Shown: positions 21,193 through 34,329 of the stretch, one piece after another
How the letters are laid out: each line of letters opens with the position of its first letter
How positions within the stretch are numbered: the stretch's first letter is position 1
Source: Paracyclopina nana
Lineage: Eukaryota > Arthropoda > Copepoda > Cyclopoida > Cyclopettidae
Length of the DNA: 64,000 nt
Assembly (NCBI GenBank): GCA_019096065.1
Contig: JAGUCH010000002.1
Location: 3,608,501-3,672,500 of the forward strand
Direction: 5' to 3'
The notes under the pieces: model-generated
Seen by the model: only the letters and a program-made list of their open reading frames with translations
What the model was told of the DNA's origin: nothing
The model's database searches: none
Made by a program: the position numbers and the translations under genes

Positions 21193-23915
21193 ATGGTATT
21201 CTGCGAATCCGGACATGATTTGTGGCGAATTCGCACAGTGTTTCTGCGGATTTCAGCAGTCTGCTACGCCATGGCCTTTGCAAGTATTTACCCGCAAATA
21301 TCAGGCCTTTACGGCCACAACGGGCTGCTACCAATCCACGGCCTTCTGGATCCGGCTCCAGCATTGACGAAAAATGACATCTACGAGCCTGGCAAAATAT
21401 TGCAATTGTTCAAAAGCAGGCCAACTTTATTGTGGCTGCATGGCATGTTGGGACTGAGCCCGGATCTCATGATGGATGTCATTTCTCTGGCAGGAATGGC
21501 CTTGGCCTTGATGGCTGCAGTGTGGCCTAACATTGGCAATAAATTGGCCTTTATTGCTCTTTGGGTGTTCTATCAGTCCCTATACCAGGTATGAAAGCAA
21601 ACAGAGCTGGTTTTTTCTTTTGCTGCATTAAATTATTTAAGGTCGGCCAAACTTTTATGTGGTTCCAATGGGACATTTTGTTGTTGGAGGTTGGATTTTT
21701 GTGCATACTTGTGGCACCGTGGAGGGGAAGGCAGTATTTCATGGCAAGACCTTATGATCACATCAATCTCATGCTTGTCAGATGGCTCTTGTTCAGGATG
21801 ATGTTTGCATCCGGAGCAGTGAAATTGATCTCAAAGTGCCCCACGTGCACAGAAGGGTCACTCCTAACAAAAAAGTCGCATCGTTTTCACTGAAACTTAA
21901 GCGAAAAAGGCTATCACTAATTCGGCTCTAGATTGATGCTAACACTTCAAAATTGACTTCCATGATGTTTTTGGGCTACTAAAATGTTATCTTTGGAGAT
22001 TTTATTTTATCAAACTCAGATTTTGTCTATGAAAATCTGTCTCAAAAGGCTGCACGAAAATCAGAAAAAAATCATATGAGTCTAGATCCCTTGGACCTCA
22101 GCATTCCTCAAAGATGCTTTCCAAAAAACTTCAGTAGGACACCATGGAATAATTTTGTACCCATGTTGTGTTCATATATCCACATTCTTGTGAGATTCGA
22201 CAGGGTTTTTGCAAACCAAACTTGTGGCTATTTTTATTAAAATTGGTATGTTTTTGATCAATTTAGGCAATTGGCTGCCTAAAAACCTAATTAATTTACA
22301 TTTTTCTGGCTTTAGAATGACTTTCATATGATTTAGAAGGGGATTTATCAAGAAAATGCCAATTTTTGGCATTCTTAAAGTTATGGCGCATTTTCACGTA
22401 CTTTTCAATGATGCGACTTTTTTATTAGGAGTGACCCTACTGTGACGTGGTGGGGATTGACAGCCTTGCCAACGCACTATGAGTCCCAATGCTTGCCAAC
22501 GCCATTGGCATGGTATGCCTTTCAATTGCCAGACTTTGCCCAAAAGCTGAGTGTGGCCGGAACTTTTTTCATTGAAATCGGCCTCGTGTTTCTCTTCTTT
22601 GCGCCCTCGGCAGGCTTGCGAAAATTCACTGCCATTTTCCAAGTATTTCTCATGGTTTCAATCATGCTGACTGGAAACTACAACTTCTTCAATTTGCTCT
22701 ACATTGGTCTTTGCACAAGCCTTGCTGATGATTCGTGGATCAAGACAAAGTTCCATGCCATCTATGACTCTTCCAAGCTCGTGCTGAGGTAAAAGATTAG
22801 ATTGTGCCTTTTGTAAACTGTTTTATTTTCGTATTTGCTTCAGAGTTGCCAAATTGTTCAACGTTGTGGCTTACATTGGAATCGGCTACCTCAGCTACCG
22901 TTACTTGCTCCATGTAAGCTTGGATCCGTTTCGCATTGAACCTTTGGTGAAATTCAGCCAAGCTGAATTCGATGCTTTCCTAGAAGATGCCACCCTAATT
23001 GGCATAACTTTCGGTGGCCTAGCCTTGATGTTCTCTGGATTGATGGCCTTGTTCAAGTGTCTTCATCCCATGGACGAATTGTACCGTAGCCAAAGCTCCC
23101 TTCAGAAATGTGTGGCTTTCATCAATTGTGGACTATATGCTGTCATAGCTGGATCCATGTTTATCATGTCTATCCCTGTTTTTGCACAGGGATTGGGCCA
23201 AAAAGTGCCAGATCTTATGCCAACCCTGCCATTCAACCATGTCGTGTCCGATTACAACTTGATCAACTCTTATGGACTCTTTCGAAGAATGACCGGAGTT
23301 GGGGGAAGGCCAGAGATTGTGATTGAAGGGGCGGATCAATTAGCTGGGCCTTGGACTGAATACCATTTCATGTATAAGCCTGGAAATGTGAGTGAAGCTC
23401 CAAAGTTCCTTTTGCCCCATCAGCCAAGGTTGGATTGGCAAATGTGGTTTGCAGCTTTGGGGAAGTACCAGCAGAACCCTTGGTTTATTTCTTTACTCTA
23501 CAGGATCCTTGAAGGTATAATCTTACGATGTGATTTTAACTGTCGATTTAATTACCTTTTTTCAGGCAAGAAAGAGGCTATGGCCTTGCTCGACACAAAA
23601 GTCAATCCCAAAAAAGCACCCAAATTCATAAGGTCCAAATTGTACAAGTACCACTTTGCCAAGGACGGTAATAATTGGTGGACTCGGGAAGAAGCAAGAG
23701 AATACACTCCCGTGATGACTCTAGATGATCCTCCCCAATTCGCAGAATATTTAACCAAAATGGGCGTCTTGACTCCGCCCAAAAAAAGCCAAAAATCTAC
23801 CAACAGATGGCTTGCCAAATTTTTGCAATTCCTCAGATCTCAGGCGAGAAACATTCCGCACCACTACCTAGTTTGGAGCGTATCCTGGCCCATAATTCTA
23901 ATTTTTTTCATGTAA
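21193..23915 (+). CDS. Lipase maturation factor 2-like ER membrane protein, with a transposon-derived intron
   Basis: LMF proteins are polytopic ER membrane proteins; LMF1 is needed for folding of lipoprotein lipases, LMF2 is its less-studied paralogue. Exons: 21193-21588, 21642-21844, 22429-22788, 22844-23514, 23566-23915. Strong family matches are FASIYPQISGLYG, VGQTFMWFQWDILLLE, LVRWLLFRMMFASGAVKL, WWGLTALPTHYESQCLPTP, TGNYNFFNLL, NSYGLFRRMTGVGGRPE, EFHFMYKPGN-like text and PHQPRLDWQMWFAALG. Many hydrophobic helices are spread through the protein. The resemblance is closer to LMF2 than LMF1. The intron between exons 2 and 3 (21845-22428) lies almost entirely in the transposon at 21848-22444. 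Splicing with the donor in the target repeat and the acceptor in the right terminal repeat keeps the frame and adds six residues, SDPTVT, next to the conserved CPTWWGL site. Without splicing the gene would be truncated. AATAAA is at 24009-24014. Confidence 0.93.
21848..22444. mobile_element. Non-autonomous Transib-like TIR element inserted in LMF2, used as an intron
   Basis: The element is 597 bp. Left end CACAGAAGGGTCACTCCTAA, right end (inverted) CACAGTAGGGTCACTCCTAA; the repeat continues with AAAAAAGTCGCATC at both ends. Exact 5-bp direct repeats ACGTG flank it at 21843-21847 and 22445-22449. The ends have the same layout as the element at 4390-5016: CACAG start, GGG, TCA, then an A-rich block ending AAAAGT at the same offset. 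No transposase frame is inside. A GT from the left target repeat (21845-21846) and the TTTTTTATTAG at 22418-22428 form a usable intron; the acceptor is a tandem TAGGAG, and both choices stay in frame. Superfamily is inferred from termini and target length. Confidence 0.82.
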
Positions 23916-25296
23916 CTGAGCTTGATATTTTAACTGATATTATGTTATACTCCGTAATCAATTAAGCTTGTGTAATTGTGTTATCACAATTTAAGCATAT
24001 TAAAGCTTAATAAAGTTTAGCAAGCCATCAATATTCAGATCTTTGAAAAGAATGAAATGCAGGAATACTTTTTAAATTGTCTTTCTCTTTGTAAGCGTTT
24101 TCTGAAGCAAATTGAGACCTTTATAGCACGAAAAAATGAGGTTTGGACCATTTACGTATAGATACCAGCTGCACGTCCTATTATTTTCCACGGCAGCATG
24201 TTTTCTCGTCAAATTGGAGTGTGGAACTACTACGTACATGTTATAATGGGACAAAGGAGAAATCTCACATATGGACACTAAGAAGCAACAGTGGAAGATA
24301 TTCATGCATGCAGAATTTCAGCAACAGCTTGTGCCATGTTGCCTTTTAGTGTGCAATGTGGGACACCATTTATGGCTAATTTTTAGTAGCTTTTTTGCCA
24401 TAATAAGTGCAACTGCACTTGGATAATGCCTAGAATTAGATATAATTGCTTGAGGTGCAATTGGGCAACTAAAACAGACACTAGATCAGGACATATGTCG
24501 TAAAGTCAAATCACAGCGAGGCATTTTGACATAAAAATGCACTTAATTAATCTTTACTATTTTAGCCTAACTGAACACAATTTTAATTGTATATTTATTA
24601 TTGTAAGTATTTTTTTCTTTAAAATAACGAAAAAAATATTTCTTTGAGCAAATAAGAAATGTTTTGAGGTACTTTTTTATCTGATTATCAAGTAAATGTT
24701 GTGGGTAATTTATAATTATGGCTGCATCAATGGTAGGCTTGGCAAATATTTGATATTTATTTCAAATTAATCCCTCACAGTGCTCGACTCTCATCGATTC
24801 CCACGAAGAAAGTGAGGCGTAGGAGCAGAATCTCGGTAGTTGAAATGGTAGCCTGAAGTCGTAAAGAGGAAACCAAAGCTTTAAAAAACTGGGCCAACAA
24901 TTCTTCAGGAAACAGAGGTAAGATTTACATAATTATAGTTGGTACGACTACAGTTACATCAGTGTTAAAATCAAAATTGCCCATGAAAATTCCTACAAAA
25001 ATGCTAGAGCAGTTATTGCAAAACAATCTGACCCCTTGTTGGGATGAAGAACAAAAGGTGTGCGTGTCTTTCATAGACATATTGCGAAATATGGCCATTT
25101 TTTGCGTTAACTGGACTCGAGTGGTTATAGCTCAAAAGTGACCTGTAGCCCTTCAGTATATTTTGGCTAGGGTTGGTATACACATCTCGTCTCGTATTGT
25201 TTATGGTGAGCGGCTGATAGAGATTTCTATTTTCTTATAGCGCAACATATAGATGCCAACTTTTACCATGTACAGATCAGTCTGGATGATCCAAAA
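23916..25296. other. Intergenic stretch with a possible 5' untranslated exon
   Basis: No coding sequence with family resemblance is visible. A donor-like CAGAG/GTAAGA near 24925 and an acceptor TGTACAG just before 25276 suggest a noncoding first exon (about 24780-24925) for the next gene; this is a weak inference. The rest is AT-rich with no repeat that I can support. Confidence 0.35.
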
Positions 25297-28200
25297 ATGG
25301 CGGCTGTGATGGAAGAATCTGCATCGAGTGGTTTGGAGGATTTCAGGCAATTGCCAGGAGGACAATTGGCAGTTGCTGGCGTAGCTGTGGCTGTGATTTC
25401 TATGATTTTGGAATTTATTGCACTTAGCGGATTTGCACCATCAGTAAGTCCGAAATTGCAAGCAAAACAAAAGCACTTACCATACTTATTTGCAGGTGAG
25501 TGGCGATGAAACTGTGGGAAGGAGCAAAATTTTGAGAAGATTTGACCAAGATCACAGAAAAAACAATTTCCATAATGATGATTACGATGATGGCAGCAGT
25601 AAAGGTGGCTCCAAAACATCCAAGCTGAGGCGTGAAAGAAAAAAGAAGAAATTGCTCAGAGTCTTGGAAAACATTGAGAAAGTTGAAGAGACTGACAAAT
25701 TATTGTACCAAGATTACCTTGATTCGAATCCTTATCAGCATCAAGGAGGAAATAAAGGTATGACCAAGCTCTCAATTTCACTCTAAATTATGGGAAAATT
25801 AATGTAATCACCATTCAAGCCGGCATTGATGTGACTAAAGTCAATTGGCCAAGTTGGAATGCCTTTTTGTATCAATCAGAAGCAACAAATCCCAAAAAGA
25901 GCAATTTCTACTTGGGGCAGCAATCCAGGCTGAAGTATTTTATCCCAAACTCTGGACTTCCACTTCAACAGCAGGTAGGATTCTTAAAATGGCTGAGCTT
26001 AATTTTTTGATCAATTATTTCTTACCAGGCCGTAAATCGAAGAGCCATACAAGGAGCGAAATTAGTACCAATTGCCAGACCTGTTAGGCCGCTGATAACA
26101 AGGCATCCAACCCCAATCATACCCCCTCGTTATGACGTCATTTACCCATATGGAGTTGGAGGTAACGAAAATAAATATCAGAAAACTTCCTTTTTGTACT
26201 ATAACTAGCACATTATCACACATAGATACCTCCAATCGGGAACTGTTTTTTCATTATGACTAGGTAATCGTAGATAGAGAAAAACGCTAACATGAGTATG
26301 TAAATTATTTAGCCATTGCTGGATAACTTGTAGGCTAGAGGTTATCAGATTCTTCCCTCACAAAGTATTTAGATTTGATGAATCATTTTTGAAAGCATGC
26401 CCTACACACTAACTTTAATGTTTGTTGCAGGTAATTCAATTGTTGATAAACTAGCCCAAAATGGCAACTTTGACAATGTCATCACAGCAGCTATAGCTAC
26501 CTATGTATATAACAGGTAATGATAAGCCTTCTAACTAAAAGAAATCATGCAGGAAAGTAACTATAATTCTGGTGATTTCAGATATGTATCATCAACTGTG
26601 GGTAATTTATTGAATTTACCCTCATTGAATGAAGTGCTCACCTACTTTGGCCTGGCAAGATCATTTGATGGCAGCCAAGGACTTCAAAGGTTGACTCACG
26701 GTTTGGATGAGGTGCTCCAAGCTATAGGAACTAATGAAAAAGAGAGAAAAGCTCAGAATAATGGCCTAGTGTCATTTTTTCAATCACTGGATAATGGTCT
26801 CATTGCTATAAGGGATGCCTTCAGAGAGTCAACTAAAGAAAACAGCACTCTCATCAACCTAATGAAAGAAGTTGATTCTGCTCTTTATCACATTTCTCAA
26901 ACCAATGGGACAACTATTATTTTACATGGCCTGGATACATTGATAATTGATCTGGCTCATGCAGCAGGAATCAATAAAACTGATGCCAGCAGAGAATCAA
27001 AATCAAGGTATGACTCAACATGAAGACTAATGTTGCTAAGAGCAATGCATTATTTTCAATCAGGTTCAAGAGGAGCAAGCAAGATGAGCTAGAAAAGATC
27101 TTGTTGACAAATTTGATGAGTGTTGTTAATTCATCATTGGCAGATGTTGAAGAATTTCTTGCCGAAGCAAATGGACTCAATGTTGAACCTGTTGGACACT
27201 CAATTGTTGACTTGATGAAGGCTGTTGACAAAGGCCTTGTCAAGCTCAAACTAACTCTCGAAAATGAAACAGATACTTCTGACTTTTTTAATGCCATAAG
27301 CGAAAACAGTGTCATGATTAACCTTGTTAATGAAGTAGATGCAGCCTATAACAAATTGGCATTGACGAATCTTTCAATTGATGCTCCTGATAACTCTACA
27401 GCTCAAAACACCACCTTTGAAGGAGAATCGGGGTAATTCATCTAAAAATGAGACAAAAAACATGTAAGCTTAACCAGTTTGATGTTTGTAGGTTCCACCG
27501 AAGCTCTCGTAAAGGGACAAGACAAAGCTTGATCACCAATTTGATGAGCGTTGTTGACTCATCCTTGGCAGAAGTTCGAGAATTTCTTGCCAAAGCAGAT
27601 GAACTCAATATGGAGCCTGAAAATAACTCAATTGTTGCCTTGATGAGGGCTGTTGACAAAGGCCTTGTCAAGCTCAAACAAACCTTCGTGAACCAAACAG
27701 ACACTGCTGAAACAGTCTCAGCCTTGAGCTCTTTGACCAATGTCATTACTCATGGTTTGGGATTAGTCAATCATGCCTTGGACCAAACTACAATCTATGC
27801 AGTGGGTCAACCTGACCCAGAGCCAATTCTGCAAAGTGTCAAGGACTTCTTTGTTGAAGATGACACTGGACAAGTACTAGGCCCTTTTGACAAGGTGAAT
27901 CAAGACTCCCCAGTGGTCACTGTGCTCAAGCTTGCTGACCAAGAGGTGAAAGATGTGGCTCAGTACCTCAGTACTGTAAAAAATGACACTAACTCAAAAG
28001 ACACTCAGCAAGTGAATGAGGACAATGCAGTAATTAAAGTGATGAAAATAGCGGATGAGCAACTGATAGACCTGTTCAAGTATTGGAATGTGGTCAAGGG
28101 TGCTCCCACAACTAGTGCTCCAGATGACACTCAAGCTGAAGGTGGCTTTTTACAATTTGTCAAGAGAGTCAATAAGGAAATGACTGATGCTCAGCAGTAC

Positions 28201-30084
28201 ATTTACAATATCACTGATGAGGCATCCTCATTCATAGTTGGCAATAAAGCTGACAAAAATCCACCCGTAGAAAATATCAATACTAGGTTTTCACCAATTA
28301 CCCTAGATGAGCAACAGCAATATCAAGACACGCAAAGTGTCAAAATTACAGCTCCCACTGACACAACAGAGTATGTGACTTACTTAATTTTTCTATCAAC
28401 TTTTTCACTGCACTAATAAATAATTTCAGCAATACTAGGTTAGTTTTGGGAGCAGTTGTGTCTGGATTGGCTCTGGGCGGAATTGTGGGCCTTTTTGAAC
28501 TGATAACTAATACTGGTGGAATTTTGAGGAGGTCTGACGATATCAGCTTAAGTTCCAAAAGACAGAAAAAGAAGAAAACGCCTCAATACCTCGAGGATGA
28601 GTCCAAGCCTGATTCCTATGAATTGCTACAAGATCTCAGAGACTATGATGATTATTACTACAATTATGAAGAATATGACTATTCTTACAATGATGAATAC
28701 CCAAACAATACCTCAAAAAAGTACCACAACTATACTCCTTACAGCCTCACAGAGTACCCGAATACCCAAGACAGGTATCAAGATTATACAACTGCTTTCC
28801 AGGATAAACACCATCAGCCTGAGCGCACAAAAGATGAAAGTTATAGCCAAGGCTATTATAAGCATCCAGTAGCAAGTGCTGAGGTATATCAACCTATGTA
28901 TCCTGTTAAAGATTACACCAATCACTACCAGTACCCATCAGACATCTATGCTGACAAATACCAACCAAAATACCCAGTGAGGCAGAATACAAATAACCTC
29001 AAATACCCAACTGCTACCAATTCTGAAGCATATCAGCAAAGCTACCCTAGCAACCAAGAATACCCACAAACTAACTATCATAGCCCAGTGCACACTCAAC
29101 AATCTCATTACAGCTACTCTCAGCCTAGCTATCCGAACTCAAACGCTCAAAGTTTGACATTGTACCAAAATATGCCAGGGTACAACTATATGCAGCCTAT
29201 TAGCAAGAAACAGGGTCCAATGCCAGGTCCGCATGAGCAGTTTCCTGAGCAGTCGGACACTTTGAGTGCCACTGACATTCATGACAGGCATCATTTATAC
29301 CAGGTCTATTCTTTGCCACCAGAGCAAACTCATGAAGATGCCAACAGAATGGACAGTAACCAATACATTTACCTTGACCAGGAAGATGTGGAGAAAATGG
29401 AGTTTGATTTTGATTTCAATGACGCAGACTACAAAATTATGCCATTCGAATACAAACCGATTAACTATGATAATTATGACATGGATGAATACGGGAATCT
29501 AGATTTCACCAAGCCAGGTAAACATTAACAAGCCTTAAAAGGGCTAAAAAGCTATTTTAAAATGTCTATTTAATGTGCTTACCACTTCAGAACCCTCAAC
29601 TGTTGCACCAAGAGTCGACATTTTAACCATAACAACAACAACCACTACCACAACTACTAAGAAGCCAAAAGCTGTCAGAAAGCGCCAGAAGAAGAAATAC
29701 CCTCGTAGAAGGAAGAGAAAGTTCCACAAAAGGTATGGAGTGCCATTCCAGAGGGGACATTATTACAAAAGACAGAGAAGACCAATCAAAAGTATTAGGC
29801 CTTTCTATTTGTCACCAGACATTATCAAGAAGCGCCAAGATGGCCATAGGTACATCAAGAGCCTCAAATCTATCTTTGACTTTAACGGTCTGGTAGCTCT
29901 AGCTGGGCTTTGGCTTGTCTGGAATGCATTTTTGGTGGGAATCGTGCCCACTACTTTTCTTCAGGACATTATCAATGGCAAAAAACGTAGAAAGAGATCC
30001 GATCACTCTGCAACTAGTAATTATGGAAGCATCGAGCAATTCCTGCAAGAAAGTGATACTTATGAGAGCAGACAGTTTGACTGA
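25297..30084 (+). CDS. Unrecognised large repeat protein with Tyr/Pro-rich tail and basic cleavage-like sites
   Basis: I do not recognise this family. Ten exons fit in frame: 25297-25443, 25496-25757, 25820-25974, 26029-26161, 26431-26515, 26582-27007, 27064-27432, 27492-28370, 28430-29517, 29591-30084, giving 1,345 residues. Visible parts in order: a hydrophobic segment near residues 25-45; a basic and acidic stretch; helical repeats encoded by exons 6-8, with LMSVVNSSLADVEEF and LMSVVDSSLAEVREF as matching blocks and many NxS/T sites; a second hydrophobic segment (VVSGLALGGIVGLFELI) near residue 825; a long region rich in Tyr, Pro, Gln, Asn and Asp; a Thr run; a very basic stretch (KYPRRRKRKF); a third hydrophobic segment; and a KKRRKRSD site resembling a furin site near the C-terminus. 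I infer a membrane-bound or secreted structural protein, perhaps extracellular matrix or cuticle. The start is the first ATG of the frame. All exon phases agree, so the model is sound even though the function is unknown. Confidence 0.8.
27064..27860 (+). repeat. Tandem exon duplication within the unrecognised repeat protein
   Basis: Exon 7 (27064-27432) and the first part of exon 8 (27492 to about 27720) encode the same module: LMSVV(N/D)SSLA(D/E)V, EFLA(E/K)A, NSIV-like, LM(K/R)AVDKGLVKLK and a T-D-T ending. DNA similarity is also evident (e.g. GCTGTTGACAAAGGCCTTGT in both). Exon 6 has a more distant copy (SLDNGLIAI, LMKEVDSAL). The pattern suggests stepwise exon duplication. Confidence 0.8.
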
Positions 30085-30953
30085 AATAAATTGGGTATTT
30101 TGTAATCAAACCTAATGCCATTTATCCATATTGATTCATGAATGTGACTCTGAGTACTTGCAAATATTGGATTCACTTTTCAATTTTGTGCTAACCTAAA
30201 AATTTAAATGCTGCGTCTACCGATATGTGTGTTTATTCGAACTGCAAAAAACGGTAGGTCATGCTATGGTATTGGTTTTCAATATTTTGTTGACAATCAC
30301 AAACCAGTTCCAATCCTGATCAAGAGTGAACAAGATACATCAAATATAGAGAATCATGGATGCCCCACAAAAATTTCTGTGGATTTTCTAACTAGAATTC
30401 TCGTGAGGCTGCGTCAGGTTTTCGTCATTTAAGAAATCTGTTGAAATATTGCCGAAAATTGAATTCATGTTCTCATGAGATTGATTTGACGAAAAATTTT
30501 CGTCAGTAATGACCGTCATGATCTGACGAGAATTTTTCGTCATGTGAATTTAAGATTAATGGTGTGATCTCAACAATCTTTCTTTAGGTTATGGTGAGAA
30601 AAATCAAGAATGTGGATGCTACGTTCTCAACAGAAATCTTACTAACTCGTCATGGAGCCTTGAGATGGAGGAAGCCAAATTCAAATTTGAAACTTTGCCG
30701 ATTAGAGGTTAAAGAGGCTGTATAACAATTATTTCCCATGCGCTGTAATAAGAGAAGTCAAAAGTGTTACTTAAGCATATGTTATTCTTTATTGTTTTCG
30801 TTATTTTTTGACAAGATAATGTTTCGTTAATGATTAAGGCTTATTACGATTCATCGTCCACAGAGGGAATTACAAAATCAGGGAGTGCCACAAATGGCAC
30901 AATCACAGTGGTTAATCAGGTTCTTGTCATTACACTTCGTGGAACACTTAACT

Positions 30954-33786
30954 TTAAGTGAAGTAAGTGTCAAATGGAATAGCAATCAGGTAGCGACCAT
31001 CCAGACAGCCCTTGGCAACACAGTCTCGCTTTGCAATGACGTGATCCTCACTCTCGTTGATGCGGATCCACTTCACAATCCCAACGAGTGCCCACTTGCA
31101 GTGAGGCGCTTCCGGAGTGTCAAAAGGCTTTGTCTCAAACATGTGGCCAATGTAGGCGTCGCCGCTGACATGAGTGATCTTGTAGAACTTTCGAAATTTG
31201 GTGTACACAATGTTGTCACTGTATCGTGAAATAGTGACGGTGCTGAAGGTGACCCTGTTTTCGCAACTGTGCCTCGCGTTGTTTCTTCGGAACATCTTGT
31301 TGATGATTTGCTTCGGCACGGATCGAGTGCCGGGCTTTAAATTGCGAGAAACAAAGCTTAGGTCACTTTCAAACTTAAGGGAGCTGATGTGTGCAGCCTT
31401 GAATGTCCTCTGGCGTTGTGCAGGTGATAGAATGTGTGAATATTCCAGGAGCAGTTCACCAGTCCGAAGTTCTCATGGAACATGTCATAAAAGATCGCCT
31501 GCATCTCGCGAATGTTGCACTTGCTGTCAATGTACAAGTACATATCATCATCGAACAGGGCAGCGTGCACAATGAAGGCATAGGTGTACCAGGTGCCGAC
31601 ATAGCCACTGTAGAATTCTCCTTGGAATGCCTCGCCAAAAGCAAAAAGGCCGCAAACAGTGATGGACATCAATTCCTGGCTCTTGTAATGAGCATAGTTG
31701 TTCCTCATGCCTCGAGTTCTTCTGTTGAACTCACGAGAAATTGACATTTGCTGCCAACGACCATCGAACTTCGAGACCAAATCTTCCTGGACCAGAGACA
31801 GCTTCTTGGACTTGTTCTTGCTCGAGAAGCCTAGCATTAATCTCATCAGTTGCTTGCAACATCCTGATAAGTTATGCATTGGTTCATAGCTCAGATCACG
31901 AGGCATCCTGAATCCTTCAAGCAGCAGCAGAGGTGTGGCAACCTGCATTCCCATCAGCTCTTCCTTGGTGAATGAGGCAATACCATTCTTGTCCAATCTC
32001 TGAGCCATATCGTGGTACCAAAACTCAGATCTCAATCCCTCAAACTTGGTGTCAGGGTGAAACACCTGACGGTGCTCGCAGTTCTCGCCTTATGCAAAGC
32101 AATACATGCAGTATGTGCCACTGTGGAGTTTCATACCGCTTAACTCAGCTCGGACCGGTGCATCGCCAACAACGTGGCCAATACGAAGTCCATTGTCTTT
32201 ACAATCTTGTATGATCCTGGCCATAATCATGTTGGCGGTCAATTCGCATTGGGACATATAGATGTGCATGGCAACTGTATAGATCATTTGACACGGTGGG
32301 ATGAAGCATTGAACCATGTTCAGTTTCTCGCAACCGGAATGAGACAAAGGAAGCCCATCCATGAACAAGACAATGGTCCTTGACTGGTAAAAGTCTTCAT
32401 TGTTGCAGTGGCAGTTCCTGGCATACTCCCAGAGTTCTCCAAGATTGACGTAGCAGTACTCGCTGATTTTCATGAACTTTCGGCGGGGGTAAGACTTCTG
32501 AGGATATTGCGAGACACCGTTGATCTTAATGACTTCATTCGTTGTCAGGTTCAGAATTTCGTAGTCCATGAGCTTCTTTGGCTGCTTCCTCTCGGCTTTC
32601 TTCTTGTAGTGCGAGATGTGCGTCAGCTTCCTGTCCTTCAGTTCTGGTTGAGCTCTGAAGAGATCATAGAACAATCCTGCCGCTGTATCGGAGACACATG
32701 TTTTGATGCAAATCAAGTCAAAGAGATCGAAGAAAGCTTCGTTCCGTTGGCATTCCGGTAATTTTGCTGATTCTTGCTGCTTGAGCCTTGAAGTGCTTGT
32801 AGTTGAGAATCAATGCTCCACCAGCCTCAAGTCGATCATCAGCACTGGCACTCTCATTATTCGAATCGAGGTAATCGCCAACTTCTTGCTGCTCCAGGTT
32901 GACAACAGGTTCTTGCGAGATCTCGGGGGCAGCAAGAACAGCCGCTGGATCATTTATTTGCACATCGCCCATATCCATCTGTTGTGCCCAAGCTGGGTTT
33001 TCATCAGAGGTATAATCAGTTTCCTCATGAACTGACGAATCAGTGGTGACATCGAAATCGTAGTCAGTTGGATCGCCGGATGAGTAGTCTTTGTCATCGG
33101 TAATTTTAATTCGTGCTCGATGCTGATCCATCAACAAATCACCGTTAATAATAAAGCCCTCAGTGTCGGGCACCACACTAACAGACGAGTCATATCCATC
33201 AGCGGGAACTTTATCCTGGACCGAATCACGAGAGGATGATGTAATTTCATCAATGCCGGCGGCACCTTCAATTTCAGGCTGCTCGTTGTCAACAATCATC
33301 GATTCTCGTTCTCCTTGACGTTGTCTTCGTGGCTTGGCTACAGCGAAATTTCGCACCAACGGAGGCGCCTGCTCTTCCTCCGTATCTGACAAAATAACGA
33401 GGAGTGGAGAAACAGGTGGTGCAATGGGTTTTGCCAATGGTGGAGCCATCTCCTCATCACTATCACTTGATGTCAGCGCCATGGCACTCATCGCCTTGTT
33501 GAGCTCAAGTTGAACGGCGCTCAATTCATTGACACTGGCGACATGAGATCTTGTAGCGCTGAAATAGATACGAACTAAGTGATTGCAACAAACACATCAA
33601 TCTCAAAAGTACTTACAACGCTCCACTAGCTGGCAACATCCTTGCGACTGTTTCTCGCTCTTCCGTTAGGTTTCTTTTGACATTGTCCAATTTGGCCGTA
33701 ATCGTCTCCAATATTCGGGTCGTTCGCCGTCGGTTCATCCGTTCAAGCTCTGAGCTTAGCTTCTGCTTCTTCCGTTTATTTGTCAT
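30954..33786 (-). pseudogene. TNP2-type (EnSpm/CACTA) transposase, degraded
   Basis: The transposase cuts the element ends with an RNase H-like DDE core. First exon 33786-33617 encodes a basic coiled coil; the second starts at 33558 and carries a long acidic stretch (SSDSDEEMAPPL). Core motifs follow in order: FMDGLPLSHSG (first Asp), VGDAPVRAELSGMKLHSGTY with a CxxC (second Asp), EPMHNLSGCCKQLMRLML, and WNIHTFYHLHNA, all typical of animal EnSpm transposases. The frame is broken: a shift near 32760 between the acidic part and the core (an unrecognised intron is possible), an in-frame TAA at 32092-32094 just after YCMYCFA, with the same frame then continuing as GENCEH, and another shift near 31410. 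The C-terminal frame ends at 30954. I infer that it no longer makes active enzyme. Confidence 0.75.
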
Positions 33787-34329
33787 GTTCTTGCCCCGTC
33801 CTGGAATCTTTTAATCCGATAATTATTTTGGGCACGTCGTTGTCGAAGTTTGCTTTGCAATTGCTGAATGCGCCAAAATACTCAGTCTCAGTTAAAACTA
33901 GTTTTTTGTAATTTTTCACATTGATTTTTTTTTTGTCCAGATCTCATGAAAATCTGACGAAAATTGTAACAATGAAATGACGCCAACTCAGTTAGCGTCG
34001 CTCTGCAAAAACTGAGAATAACGGTCATTTTGCTACGTCAGATTTTTGTTTACATCTCACATGAATCTGACGCTGGCCAAACAGATTTTTAGCGTGACCA
34101 AAAAATATTAAATTTCAAATTAAATTGTTCGCCAAATTGCAACTCGTCAAAGAAAATTTGAAAAGGACAGACGCCGAAGAAATTCTGAATAGGAAAATGA
34201 CCGAAAAAGGACCGCCAATACGATAGAGGAATCATCTGCAACCTCGATGAGGATGAGCCCTTCTCCTTCGTGCCTTTGGAGATGAAAATGGACACCGGGA
34301 ATACATTTTCTCAGGATATGTTGCAGCAG

